Source: DASQVO01 sp035640715
GTDB lineage: Bacteria > Actinomycetota > Actinomycetes > Streptosporangiales > Streptosporangiaceae
NCBI GenBank assembly: GCA_035640715.1
Contig: DASQVO010000127.1
Location: 1-28,406 of the forward strand
Length of the DNA stretch: 28,406 bases
Direction: 5' to 3'
Position 1 is the first letter of the stretch. Each line of letters opens with the position of its first letter. Under the pieces are notes generated by a model, which did no database searches, was not told the DNA's origin, and saw nothing but the letters and a program-made list of their open reading frames with translations. The position numbers were made by a program, and so were the translations under genes. Shown here one piece after another: positions 17,681 to 25,129 of the stretch.

Positions 17681-19027
17681 GTGGAACCACCACTTGGCAC
17701 GCTGCTGAACGAACCGGGGCCGCGCCGGGGCCGCCTCGGGCGTCTCGGTTCCCGGCTGTGGTCACGCGTCCCGGCCCGGGGCGGGCCGCTGCGCCGGGGC
17801 CGGGAGGACCGGCTGCTCGGCGGGGTGGCGTCCGGCATCGCGGCGCGGACGGGCCTGGACGTCATGCTGGCCCGGCTGCTGTTCGTGCTGGCCGCCCTGG
17901 TGAGCGTCGGCGCCGCAGTCTACGTCCTGGCCTGGCTCCTGGTACCGATGGCTGACGAGGACAACAACATCGCGAGCAAGGCGCTGACCGACCGGCGGGG
18001 CATGGCACTGGCCGCGGGCCTTGGATCGGCGCTGATCATTGTGCTCGTGCTGGTCTCCGCGCTCGGCGCCAGCTGGGTCGGCAATTTCTCCTGGCCGCTG
18101 ATCATCAGCGCGGCCGGCATCGTGCTCATCTGGCGGAATGCTCCCGCCGACGAGCAGGCGATGATGCGGGAGCGGGCCGAGCCGCTGCTCGGCCGGACCG
18201 GGGACACGCTGGGGATGAACGGGAACCAGAAGCGGTCGGCGACCGTGCTGCGCGCGTCGGTCGGGGGTCTGCTGCTGATCTGCGGCCTGGTCATCCTGCT
18301 GTCCGGGCACGACCTGCAGCTGCTGAAGTCCCTGGGCGGGCTCGGCCTGGTCATCGCGGCGATCGTGCTGGTCCTGGGTCCCTGGTGGCTGCGGATCGCC
18401 CGTGACCTCGTCGTCGAGCGCCAGGCCCGCGTACGGGCAGAGGAACGCGCGGACATGGCGACCCGGGTGCACGACTCAGTGCTGCAGACGCTGGCCCTCA
18501 TCCAGCGGAACGCCGACCAGCCCCAGCAGGTCGTCCAGCTGGCCCGGGCCCAGGAACGGGAGCTGCGCTCGTGGCTGTTCGACGGCCGGGCGCCCGGCTC
18601 GGTGCGCGCCGAGAGCGCCACCCTGGCGGCCGGGGTGCGGCTCATCCAGCAGGAGGTGGAGGCACTGCACGGGGTGCAGGTCGAGGCCGTCACGGTGGGC
18701 GACTGCGAACTGGACGACCGCCTGGAGGCCTTGCTGGCGGCGGCGCGCGAGGCCACGGTCAACGCGGCGAAATGGTCGGGCGCCGGGGTGGTCTCGGTGT
18801 TCGCCGAGGTGGAGCCAGGTGAGGTGTCACTGTTCGTGCGGGACCGGGGCCGCGGCTTCGACCCGGCGGCGGTCCCCGGGGACCGCAAGGGGCTGGCCGG
18901 GTCGGTCCGGGCCAGGATGACCCGCCGGGGCGGCACCGCGACCATCCGCAGTGCCCCCGGCAAGGGCACCGAAGTATCCCTGCGGATGCCCCGCATGGCC
19001 GGGAAACGCCAGCCGAGCCAGGCATGA
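17681..19027 (+). CDS. PspC-domain sensor histidine kinase
   Basis: A membrane histidine kinase of 448 residues (GTG at 17681; GGAG lies only two bases before, so the exact start is uncertain). A PspC domain forms the N-terminal sensor (about 38-97: REDRLLGGVASGIAARTG, then ARLLFVLAALVSVGAAVYVL). More membrane helices follow (residues about 107-245). A HisKA_3 dimerisation domain has the phospho-acceptor His264 in ATRVHDSVLQTLALIQ, and the HATPase domain has the N-box Asn361 (REATVNAAKWSGA) and G-box RDRGRGFDP. This architecture is common in actinobacteria and is associated with envelope-stress signalling. The stop overlaps the response regulator start as ATGA, so the pair is co-translated and is a cognate two-component system. 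Confidence 0.9.
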   Translation: MEPPLGTLLNEPGPRRGRLGRLGSRLWSRVPARGGPLRRGREDRLLGGVASGIAARTGLDVMLARLLFVLAALVSVGAAVYVLAWLLVPMADEDNNIASKALTDRRGMALAAGLGSALIIVLVLVSALGASWVGNFSWPLIISAAGIVLIWRNAPADEQAMMRERAEPLLGRTGDTLGMNGNQKRSATVLRASVGGLLLICGLVILLSGHDLQLLKSLGGLGLVIAAIVLVLGPWWLRIARDLVVERQARVRAEERADMATRVHDSVLQTLALIQRNADQPQQVVQLARAQERELRSWLFDGRAPGSVRAESATLAAGVRLIQQEVEALHGVQVEAVTVGDCELDDRLEALLAAAREATVNAAKWSGAGVVSVFAEVEPGEVSLFVRDRGRGFDPAAVPGDRKGLAGSVRARMTRRGGTATIRSAPGKGTEVSLRMPRMAGKRQPSQA

Positions 19028-19731
19028 GCGGGCCGTCGCCCGGTCCGTCACGCCCGCCAGGCGCGTCAGGCCCAGCGGCTGCGCGGCCGCGGGTCTTCAT
19101 CGTCGACGATCACGGCCTGTTCCGTGCCGGGGTCCGGTCTGAGCTGGGGGACCAGGTCGAGGTCGTGGGGGAGGCGGACGACGTCGAGCCGGCGATCACC
19201 CGGATCGCCGCGTGCCTGCCGGACGTCGTCCTCCTCGACGTGCACCTCCCCGGGGGCGGCGGCCAGGCGGTGGTCAGCGCGGTGAAGGCCGCGCACCCGG
19301 AGGTCCGCTTCCTCGCCCTGTCGGCCTCGGACGCCCCCGAAGACGTGATCGCCGCCATCCGGGCGGGCGCGCGGGGCTATGTGACCAAGACGATCTCCAC
19401 CGCCGAACTGGTGGACGCGGTGCGCCGGGTGGCGGCCGGGGACTCGGTCTTCTCGCCGATGCTGGCCGGGTTCGTCCTGGACGCCTTCGCTGCCACGCCC
19501 GCGGCCGGCGAGGACCGGCCGTCGTTCGATCCCGAGCTCGACCAGCTGACACCCCGTGAACGCGAGGTACTGCGCCTGATCGCCCGGGGCTACACGTACC
19601 GGGAGATCGGGCGCGAGCTGTTCATCTCGGTCAAGACGGTTGAGAGCCACGTGTCCTCGGTGCTGCGCAAGCTCCAGCTCTCCACCCGGCACCAGCTCAC
19701 GCGCTGGGCGACCGAGCGGCGCCTGGCCTGA
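19024..19731 (+). CDS. NarL/LuxR-family response regulator
   Basis: A 235-residue regulator: a receiver domain with the acidic pair in VFIVDDHGLFRAGV, the phospho-acceptor Asp72 in DVVLLDVHLPGGGG, and the conserved Lys in GYVTKTI. A C-terminal LuxR helix-turn-helix starts at LTPREREVLRLIARGYTYRE and continues IGRELFISVKTVESHVSSVL. The first 20 residues are a Pro/Ser-rich tail. Its ATG overlaps the kinase stop. It is expected to be phosphorylated by that kinase and to control the divergent PspC-DUF1707 operon and probably its own; an inverted repeat at 17608-17635 is a candidate site. Confidence 0.92.
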   Translation: MSGPSPGPSRPPGASGPAAARPRVFIVDDHGLFRAGVRSELGDQVEVVGEADDVEPAITRIAACLPDVVLLDVHLPGGGGQAVVSAVKAAHPEVRFLALSASDAPEDVIAAIRAGARGYVTKTISTAELVDAVRRVAAGDSVFSPMLAGFVLDAFAATPAAGEDRPSFDPELDQLTPREREVLRLIARGYTYREIGRELFISVKTVESHVSSVLRKLQLSTRHQLTRWATERRLA

Positions 19732-19983
19732 CCTGCGCGCCGTCAGGCTGGCGGGGGCGTCAGGTCGGCGGGGGCCCACAGGGCTTGCCCGCCAACCGGT
19801 GGGGCGATCCCTGCGGGCAGCGCCGCCTAGGAGCGCAGCCCGGCCCCACGGCCACCCCACGCTAGGTGGTATCTCGTCGATGAAGCCCTGTCGGCCAGGC
19901 GCCTGACCCCACGCAGATCACCCAGTTCGGGCGCAGCGCAGACGGCAACGCACAGCGGAGGGACCTACGCCAGATCAGGCGGG

Positions 19984-20187
19984 TCAGGCGCGGCCGTAGC
20001 CCTGCGGGCAGTCGCATTCCGTGATCGGGATAGCCGTCTCCGGGCAGGTCCTGGGATCTGGCCCCATATTTCGTGATGGATACGGTGGCGTCTCGCATCC
20101 GATCAGGTCCGGCTGTGAGCAGGACTCGCTTGCGGAGCAGCGGCAGCCGGCCCGGCCGAAGCAGGCGCACAGGCAGCGATCCGCCAA
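19984..20187 (-). CDS. Possible cysteine-rich small protein, 67 aa
   Basis: A TTG-started frame of 67 codons with ten cysteines, beginning MADRCLCACFGRAGCRCSAS and ending ECDCPQGYGRA. The pattern (CxCxC, CxC, then spaced Cys) suggests metal binding or disulfides. Third-position GC is high for most of its length, but there is no Shine-Dalgarno sequence near the TTG and no family match I can name. It lies opposite to its neighbours in a large intergenic gap. Part of it coincides with the 19-bp inverted repeat. Either a metallothionein-like small protein or a chance frame. Confidence 0.3.
   Translation of the reverse strand: MADRCLCACFGRAGCRCSASESCSQPDLIGCETPPYPSRNMGPDPRTCPETAIPITECDCPQGYGRA
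20067..20085 (-). repeat. 19-bp inverted repeat, left copy
   Basis: Read on the minus strand this is CCGTATCCATCACGAAATA, identical to the plus-strand sequence at 21838-21856. The word is AT-richer than its surroundings. Matching stops abruptly at both ends. The two copies bracket the ECF sigma/CU044_5270 pair. Confidence 0.75.
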
Positions 20188-20279
20188 TGGCAGATGGCCA
20201 GCGGCGTGCCTCGGCCTGAGTCAGCCCGGTAGCGTGGGCCGGCGTGCAACGCGAGGCTCTCCCGCGACAGGAAGGGGGT

Positions 20280-20831
20280 GTGGATCCCGAGACACGTTTC
20301 CGCGCGGTGTTCGATCTGGCGTACGCGCCGCTGTGCCGCTATGCCCGGCATCGCGGGCTGATCGGCCCGGACGCGGAGGACCTGGTCGCGCAGACCCTGG
20401 AGATCGCCTGGCGCCGCATCGACGACATGCCTGCGGCGGAGCCGCTTCCCTGGCTGTACGCGGTCGCCCATAACCTGTGGCGCAATCAGGCGCGCCGGGA
20501 CCGGCGGCGGCGTGAGCTGCTGGCCCGCTTCTGGGCGTCGCTGCCGGCTGCGTGCGAGGATCCCGCCGGGCTGGAACCCGGCGTGCTGCGCGCCGCGCTG
20601 GCCTCGCTCAGCGACAGCGACCAGGAGGTGCTGCGCCTGGTCGCCTGGGACGGCCTGACCCCCGCCGAAGCCGCCGTCGTGCTGGGCTGCACGCCCGTCG
20701 CGGCGCGCGCCCGGCTGCACCGCGCCCGCGGCCGCCTGGCGGCCCGGCTCGGCATCAGCCCGGGCATGCAACGGCGCGCTGCTGCGGGACAGAAGCAGGG
20801 TGACAGTCTCGATTCGATGGAGGTGCCGTGA
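20280..20831 (+). CDS. ECF (extracytoplasmic function) RNA polymerase sigma factor
   Basis: A group-4 sigma factor of 183 residues. Region 2 spans about 8-80 (FDLAYAPLCRYARHRG; DAEDLVAQTLEIAWRRID; PWLYAVAHNLWRNQARR). Region 4 spans about 98-155 (LASLSDSDQEVLRLVAWDGL; TPAEAAVVLGCTPVAARARL; HRARGRL). The GTG at 20280 has AGGAAGGGG immediately upstream; a GTG at 20244 would add 12 residues without family likeness. The stop overlaps the next start (GTGATGA), so its partner, a membrane protein of the CU044_5270 family, is co-translated and probably regulates it. The signal and target promoters are unknown. The last 25 residues are outside the sigma fold. Confidence 0.9.
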   Translation: MDPETRFRAVFDLAYAPLCRYARHRGLIGPDAEDLVAQTLEIAWRRIDDMPAAEPLPWLYAVAHNLWRNQARRDRRRRELLARFWASLPAACEDPAGLEPGVLRAALASLSDSDQEVLRLVAWDGLTPAEAAVVLGCTPVAARARLHRARGRLAARLGISPGMQRRAAAGQKQGDSLDSMEVP

Positions 20832-21760
20832 TGACCCCGCTCGACGATGAGCTGCTGACCGCGCTGCGGGCGGCGCGTCCCGCCCCCGGCTATCAGCCGT
20901 CGGCCACCTCGCCTGAGGCCACGGCGATGCTGGCCGGTATCCTGCAAGCCCGCCAGGATCCGGCCCCGCGCGTGACCCGTCGCCGGCTCCTGCTCGCCGG
21001 GCTCCCGGCGATGGCCGGGGCGGCCGCCGCCGCGGTGCTGGCGGCGTCCGTGACCTCATCCGGCCCGGGCAGCACCCATCCCACGGTCTCCAGCGTGCGC
21101 ACTGCGGTGCTCGCCGCGTTCGAGCACGTCAGCGGCGACATTGTCTATACGACCCGGACGACCCGGCGGCCCAAGGGACCCATGATCACCCAGCGAGCCT
21201 GGACCTACCCGGCGTTCCCGGCCCCAGGGGAGCAGGTCCGGTTCCGCCTGTTCGTGCTCAATGGCGGCGTCCCGGTGGAGGACACGGAGTCCATCTACGT
21301 CCAAGACACCGCCTCTGGCGGCCTCACGCAGCCGACCACGGAGGGTCCCCGCACCGCCGAGATCATCGACGTCGAGTACGCCACCCGGACCTGGTCCCGG
21401 CAGCAGAGTTCCTCGGTCCTCCTGGCGGGAAACCTCAGCCCGAGCCTGATCCGGGATCAGATAGCCGGCGGCGGCTTCACCGTGGTCGGCACGGTGCGCG
21501 TGCAGGGCCACCAGGCTGTCGAGCTCACCTGGTCCCGGTCGCCCGGCCGGCTGACCGTGACGACGACCCTGTGGGTAGACGCCCGGACCTACGTGCCGCT
21601 GCGTTCGGTCGCGACCACGCGGGCCGGACTCCATGACATGCTGCTCTGGACCGACACCACGGAATACCATATGCTGTCGGCCACCTCGGCCAACCTCGGT
21701 CTCCTCACCCCGCCGATCCCCACCGGCTTCACCCGCATCGCGAGGTCACCCCACTTCTAG
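20828..21760 (+). CDS. CU044_5270 family membrane-anchored protein, ECF partner
   Basis: A 310-residue protein of the CU044_5270 family, which in actinobacteria is almost always encoded right behind an ECF sigma gene. Residues 1-55 would be cytoplasmic. A TRRRLLLAG motif leads into one membrane segment (about 58-78, Ala-rich), followed by a large beta-rich extracytoplasmic domain (THPTVSSVRTAVLAAFEHVS to the end). This layout suits a membrane-bound anti-sigma factor or sensor, but no zinc-binding anti-sigma motif is present. The TRRRLLL stretch also resembles a Tat signal, though it lies far from the N-terminus. Start is GTG 20828 or ATG 20831, both overlapping the sigma stop. Confidence 0.82.
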   Translation: MMTPLDDELLTALRAARPAPGYQPSATSPEATAMLAGILQARQDPAPRVTRRRLLLAGLPAMAGAAAAAVLAASVTSSGPGSTHPTVSSVRTAVLAAFEHVSGDIVYTTRTTRRPKGPMITQRAWTYPAFPAPGEQVRFRLFVLNGGVPVEDTESIYVQDTASGGLTQPTTEGPRTAEIIDVEYATRTWSRQQSSSVLLAGNLSPSLIRDQIAGGGFTVVGTVRVQGHQAVELTWSRSPGRLTVTTTLWVDARTYVPLRSVATTRAGLHDMLLWTDTTEYHMLSATSANLGLLTPPIPTGFTRIARSPHF

Positions 21761-21837
21761 GCCGGGCACATGACCTGATCGCGGTTGTCCGAACACTGCT
21801 GCTCCCTGCCCGCCCCAGATAGCGGGGCCTGCAGGAG

Positions 21838-21856
21838 CCGTATCCATCACGAAATA
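21838..21856 (+). repeat. 19-bp inverted repeat, right copy
   Basis: CCGTATCCATCACGAAATA, identical to the reverse complement of 20067-20085. It lies 78 bp after the CU044_5270 stop. No third copy was found in the window by eye. Confidence 0.75.
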
Positions 21857-21889
21857 GATGCTGTTGGTGATCTTTAAGGGGTCAGCTGA

Positions 21890-22135
21890 GCGTGGCTTCC
21901 GCCGGAGCTGTTGTCGTCCGGAGCCGTCGCGGTCGGCTTCGCGCAGGGCGGTGTCCTCGATGAGCTAGCTCCTGGCCCGGTACTGGCGACGTTCACCGCC
22001 GAAGCGGCGGGAGGCATCGGCGGCACCGGGCTGACTGCCCCCACAGACCAGACGGCTGGTGCGGGGCAGGCCGCTGGCTGCGCGCCTCGCACCGCTGGAC
22101 AGGCTGGCGCCTGTCCCACGCCGCGCAACGCCGGC
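21890..22135 (+). pseudogene. Decayed fragment of a DUF222/HNH-endonuclease-type gene
   Basis: Between an in-frame TGA (21887-21889) and about 22135 the plus-strand frame reads VGFAQGGVLDELAPGPVLAT, close to the conserved GFAxGGxxDxMxPGPVLA start of actinobacterial DUF222 proteins, whose C-terminus often carries an HNH nuclease. The next part (GLTAPTDQTAGAGQAAG) aligns loosely with the GLSDDQLxGxxxAA segment of that family but is degraded. No usable start with a ribosome site, no rest of the domain and no HNH motif are present. I take it as a relic; the match is from memory of the family, not a search. Confidence 0.45.
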
Positions 22136-22191
22136 GCGGCTGGCCGGGCACGCGGCCGCCTGGCGGCCATGGCGTGCCTACACTGCGCAGT

Positions 22192-22231
22192 ACCTGTGGG
22201 CGACCGGCGGCACCTGTGGGCGACCGGCGGC
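22192..22231 (+). repeat. Perfect 20-bp tandem duplication
   Basis: ACCTGTGGGCGACCGGCGGC is present twice head to tail (22192-22211, 22212-22231) in non-coding debris upstream of the parC end. It is probably a slippage or repair scar. Confidence 0.85.
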
Positions 22232-22302
22232 CACGCCGTCGACTGAAAGGATCGCTCCTGCACGCCTTGCGCAGGATCTTCAGATCCCCGGGTCAGCGCC
22301 GG

Positions 22303-22362
22303 GCCGGTAGCACCCGCTATCTCGCGGCGCTGGGCGCTGACGTGCTCCGCACCGATCCGCCG
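22303..22362 (+). pseudogene. CaiB/BaiF CoA-transferase fragment antisense to the parC 3' end
   Basis: The plus strand encodes TRYLAALGADVLRTDPP (with AGS before it), an almost ideal copy of the N-terminal signature of family III CoA-transferases, where an aspartate of GADV and the following xDPP/EPP are conserved. No start codon, ribosome site or remaining domain is present on either side. The fragment overlaps the last 15 codons of parC on the other strand, so the parC tail appears to have been extended into this relic. The match is to remembered family consensus and short, but specific. Confidence 0.5.
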
Positions 22363-24812
22363 ACGGTGGCGAGGGGCTGCATGAGAGCGACCCCTGAGCC
22401 GTCCCTGCGGCCGAACGCGCCCGGCAGGTCGACCGGCGCGCCGGCCTCCGTCGCGCCGAGTGCGGGCGCCGGCCCGGCCCAGGCCATGATCAGGGTGTTC
22501 TCGTCCTTGAGGAACCGGTGGCAGCGCACGCCCCCGGTGGCGCGGCCCTTCGGGGGAAACTCGCTATACGGGCTGACCTTGACCGTGCCGGGGGCCGTCC
22601 CGGGCAGCGCGCCCGCGCTTCCCGCCACCGTGACGACGACGGAGCCGCCGGGCGCACCGGGGTCGGCCGCGCCGAACCACACCACCGAGGCGTCTGCCGA
22701 GAGCCGGATTCCCGCCATGCCGCCGGCCGAGCGGCCCTGCGGCCGGACTGCCGAAGCGGGGAAGCGCAGCAACTGCGCGTCGCTGGTGATGAAGATGAGA
22801 TCCTGCTCCTCGCTGGCGAGCTGCGCCGCGCCGACGACGCGGTCACCGTCCTTCAGCGCGATGACTTCGAACTCGTCCCGTGCCTGCGGGTAATCGGGCA
22901 GTACGCGCTTGACCACGCCGCCGGCGGTGCCGAGCGCCAGCCCGGCCATCGGCGTATCGAGCGACGCCAGCGCCACGACGGTCTCGTCGTGCTCCAGGGA
23001 AACGAACTCAGCGACGGGGGCACCGCCGGCTAGGCCGGGGAAGCTGGCGTTCGGCGGGAGCGCGGGAAACTCCAGCACGCTGAGCTTGATCATGCGGCCT
23101 GCCGAGGTCACGGCGCCGATCGTGCCGCGCGTGGTGGCCGGCGCGGCCGAGACGATGACGTCGTGGGCGGCGCGGGGAAGCGGGCTCCCGGCGTCACCGC
23201 CGGGTGCGGTCCGCGCCAGCAGGCCGGTGGCCGACAGCAGGACCGTGCACGGGTCGTCGGCCACCTCCAGCGGGACCGCCGCCTGAACTGCCGCGCCGCC
23301 GCCCTCGAGCAGCACCGTACGCCGGGGCGAGCCGAACCGCTTGGCGATGTCGGCAAGCTCGCTGGAGACGACCCCGCGAATTTTCGCGTCGGAGGAGAGC
23401 ATCTCGGTCAGCTCGGCGATCTCGCGCCGCAGCGTGTCCTGTTCACGCTCCAGTTCCAGCCGGTCGTAGCGGGTGAGCCGCCGCAGCGGCGTGTCCAGGA
23501 TGTAGGCGGCCTGGATCTCCGACAGGTTGAAGACGTCCATCAGCCGCTGCCTGGCGGTCGCGGCGTCGTCGCTTGACCTGATCACGCTGATGACCTCGTC
23601 GATGTCGAGCAGGGCGATCAACAGGCCATCGACCAGGTGCAGGCGGTCCTCGCGCTTGCGGCGCCGGAACTCGCTGCGCCGCCGCACGACCTCGACGCGG
23701 TGCTCGACGTAGATACTCAGCAGTTCGCGGAGGCCGAGGACGCGGGGCTGCCCGTCGACCAGCGCGACGTTGTTGATCCCGAACGTCTCCTCCATCGGCG
23801 TCAGCCGGTAGAGCTCGGCCAGGACCGCCTCCGGGTGGAAGCCGCTGCGGATCTCGATGACCAGGTGCAGGCCCCGGTGCCGGTCGGTGAGGTCCTTGAC
23901 ATCGCTGATGCCGGTGAGCTTCTTGGCCTGCACGAGGTCCTTGATCCGGGCGATGACTTTCTCCGGGCCCACGCCGTAGGGCAGCTCGGTGACGACGATC
24001 CCGGCCCGCCGGGGCGTGATCTGCTCGATCTTGCACGTAGCACGCGTGCGGAAGACGCCGCGGCCGGTTTCGTACGCCTCCCGGACGCCCTCCATGCCGA
24101 CGATCTTCCCGCCGGTCGGCAGGTCGGGCCCGGGCACGAAGCGCATCAGGTCGTCCAGGCTCGCGTCGGGGCGCTTGATCAGGTGCCGTGCCGCGGCGAT
24201 GACCTCGCCGAGGTTGTGTGGCGCCATGTTCGTGGCCATCCCGACCGCGATGCCGGAAGCACCGTTGACCAGCAGGTTCGGCAGCGCGGAGGGAAGTACC
24301 TCGGGCTCGTTCTCCTGGCCGTCGTAGTTCGGCCGGAAGTCGACGGTGTCCTCGTCGATCGAGCCGACCATTTCCATCGCCGCGGCGGTCAGCCGGGCCT
24401 CGGTGTACCGCATGGCCGCGGGTGAGTCCTCGCCGCCCAGGGAGCCGAAGTTGCCGTGCGGGTCCACCATCGGCAGGCGCATCACCCACGGCTGCGCCAG
24501 CCGGACCAGCGCGTCGTAGATGGCGCTGTCGCCGTGCGGGTGGAGCCGGCCCATCACCTCGCCGACCACGCGGGCACACTTAACGTGCCCACGGTCGGGC
24601 CGCAGCCCCATCTCGTTCATCTGGTAGAGGATCCGGCGCTGCACCGGCTTGAGGCCGTCGCGGGCGTCCGGGAGGGCACGCTGGTAGATGACCGAGTAGG
24701 CGTACTCGAGGTAACTGCCCCGCATCTCCTCCGCGACGTCGATGTCGATGATGTTCTCTTCGAAATCCGGAGGCGGGGGCGGGGTTGCTGAACGTCGGGC
24801 CATGTCCGCCAT
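22317..24812 (-). CDS. parC: DNA topoisomerase IV subunit A (ParC)
   Basis: The breakage-rejoining subunit of topoisomerase IV, partner of the ParE encoded 6 kb upstream. From the ATG at 24812 it has 831 residues; a second ATG at 24803 and longer upstream frames without family likeness are alternatives. The N-terminus reads GSYLEYAYSVIYQRALPDAR (the YS.VI..RALP signature), followed by KPVQRRILYQM. The catalytic tyrosine is Tyr136 in AAMRYTEARL, and the winged-helix and tower regions follow (VNGASGIAVGMATNMAPHNL). The C-terminal half has the beta-pinwheel repeats (GGVVKRVLPDYPQARDE; GGMAGIRLSADASV). The GyrA-box QRRGGKG is absent, which favours ParC. The last residues (SVRSTSAPSAAR) are antisense to a CaiB-like relic and may not be native. 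Confidence 0.92.
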   Translation of the reverse strand: MADMARRSATPPPPPDFEENIIDIDVAEEMRGSYLEYAYSVIYQRALPDARDGLKPVQRRILYQMNEMGLRPDRGHVKCARVVGEVMGRLHPHGDSAIYDALVRLAQPWVMRLPMVDPHGNFGSLGGEDSPAAMRYTEARLTAAAMEMVGSIDEDTVDFRPNYDGQENEPEVLPSALPNLLVNGASGIAVGMATNMAPHNLGEVIAAARHLIKRPDASLDDLMRFVPGPDLPTGGKIVGMEGVREAYETGRGVFRTRATCKIEQITPRRAGIVVTELPYGVGPEKVIARIKDLVQAKKLTGISDVKDLTDRHRGLHLVIEIRSGFHPEAVLAELYRLTPMEETFGINNVALVDGQPRVLGLRELLSIYVEHRVEVVRRRSEFRRRKREDRLHLVDGLLIALLDIDEVISVIRSSDDAATARQRLMDVFNLSEIQAAYILDTPLRRLTRYDRLELEREQDTLRREIAELTEMLSSDAKIRGVVSSELADIAKRFGSPRRTVLLEGGGAAVQAAVPLEVADDPCTVLLSATGLLARTAPGGDAGSPLPRAAHDVIVSAAPATTRGTIGAVTSAGRMIKLSVLEFPALPPNASFPGLAGGAPVAEFVSLEHDETVVALASLDTPMAGLALGTAGGVVKRVLPDYPQARDEFEVIALKDGDRVVGAAQLASEEQDLIFITSDAQLLRFPASAVRPQGRSAGGMAGIRLSADASVVWFGAADPGAPGGSVVVTVAGSAGALPGTAPGTVKVSPYSEFPPKGRATGGVRCHRFLKDENTLIMAWAGPAPALGATEAGAPVDLPGAFGRRDGSGVALMQPLATVGGSVRSTSAPSAAR

Positions 24813-25129
24813 TGTGCCGCCAGCTCCGACCAGATATGCCAAACGGGTACGGCGTGGCGTCCCAGTACCCCTCGCGCGCACAGCTTGTGAGCCGTTTCGC
24901 AAGGAGCTGGTACCGAGCCCGGCGCCGGCGTCACGGTCAACGTGTTCCGTCCCGGTGCGGTCGACACCTCGATGCAGGCCTGAATCCGGGACCAGGCGCC
25001 ACCACCCATCCAAAGATCCTTCAGGGAGCGATCGGCCGCCTGCTACCCGAGGACGTCGTCGGCCTGGTCCGCTACCTGGCCCAGCACGCCGACAGCACGA
25101 GCGCGTGAACCCGGAGGGATAATCGGCTG
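24813..25129. other. Divergent region between parC and the DsbA-family gene
   Basis: This 317-bp stretch must contain the parC promoter (minus) and perhaps that of the DsbA-like gene (plus). A plus-strand open frame ends in GRLLPEDVVGLVRYLAQHAD (stop at 25106-25108), which has some likeness to the last helices of SDR enzymes. It has no convincing start and probably is another scrap. No hairpin or RNA gene noted. Confidence 0.4.

Larger units (their letters stand above)
19732..20279. other. Long intergenic region between response regulator and ECF sigma gene
   Basis: This 548-bp region begins with a tandem 17-bp repeat (GTCAGGCTGGCGGGGGC at 19742-19758, next copy at 19759-19775 with two changes). 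GTGGGGC and GCCCCAC arms follow (about 19799-19852) and could fold as a terminator-like structure. Further on it holds a minus-strand Cys-rich frame (19984-20187) and one copy of the 19-bp inverted repeat (20067-20085). The ECF promoter must lie in its right end; no clear consensus was found. Confidence 0.5.
21761..22302. other. Region between the ECF operon and the parC end
   Basis: No intact gene is visible. It holds a 5-bp hairpin GCCCC-N7-GGGGC (21812-21828) and the right copy of the 19-bp inverted repeat. A decayed DUF222-like frame (21890-22135) and a perfect 20-bp tandem duplication (22192-22231) follow. Confidence 0.6.

Noticed and set aside
19862..20170. 102-codon minus-strand frame in the gap before the ECF gene
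   Set aside because: Arg/Leu-rich with no motif; it shares DNA with the Cys-rich frame, and its VSITK string recurs at 21845 only because of the 19-bp inverted repeat.
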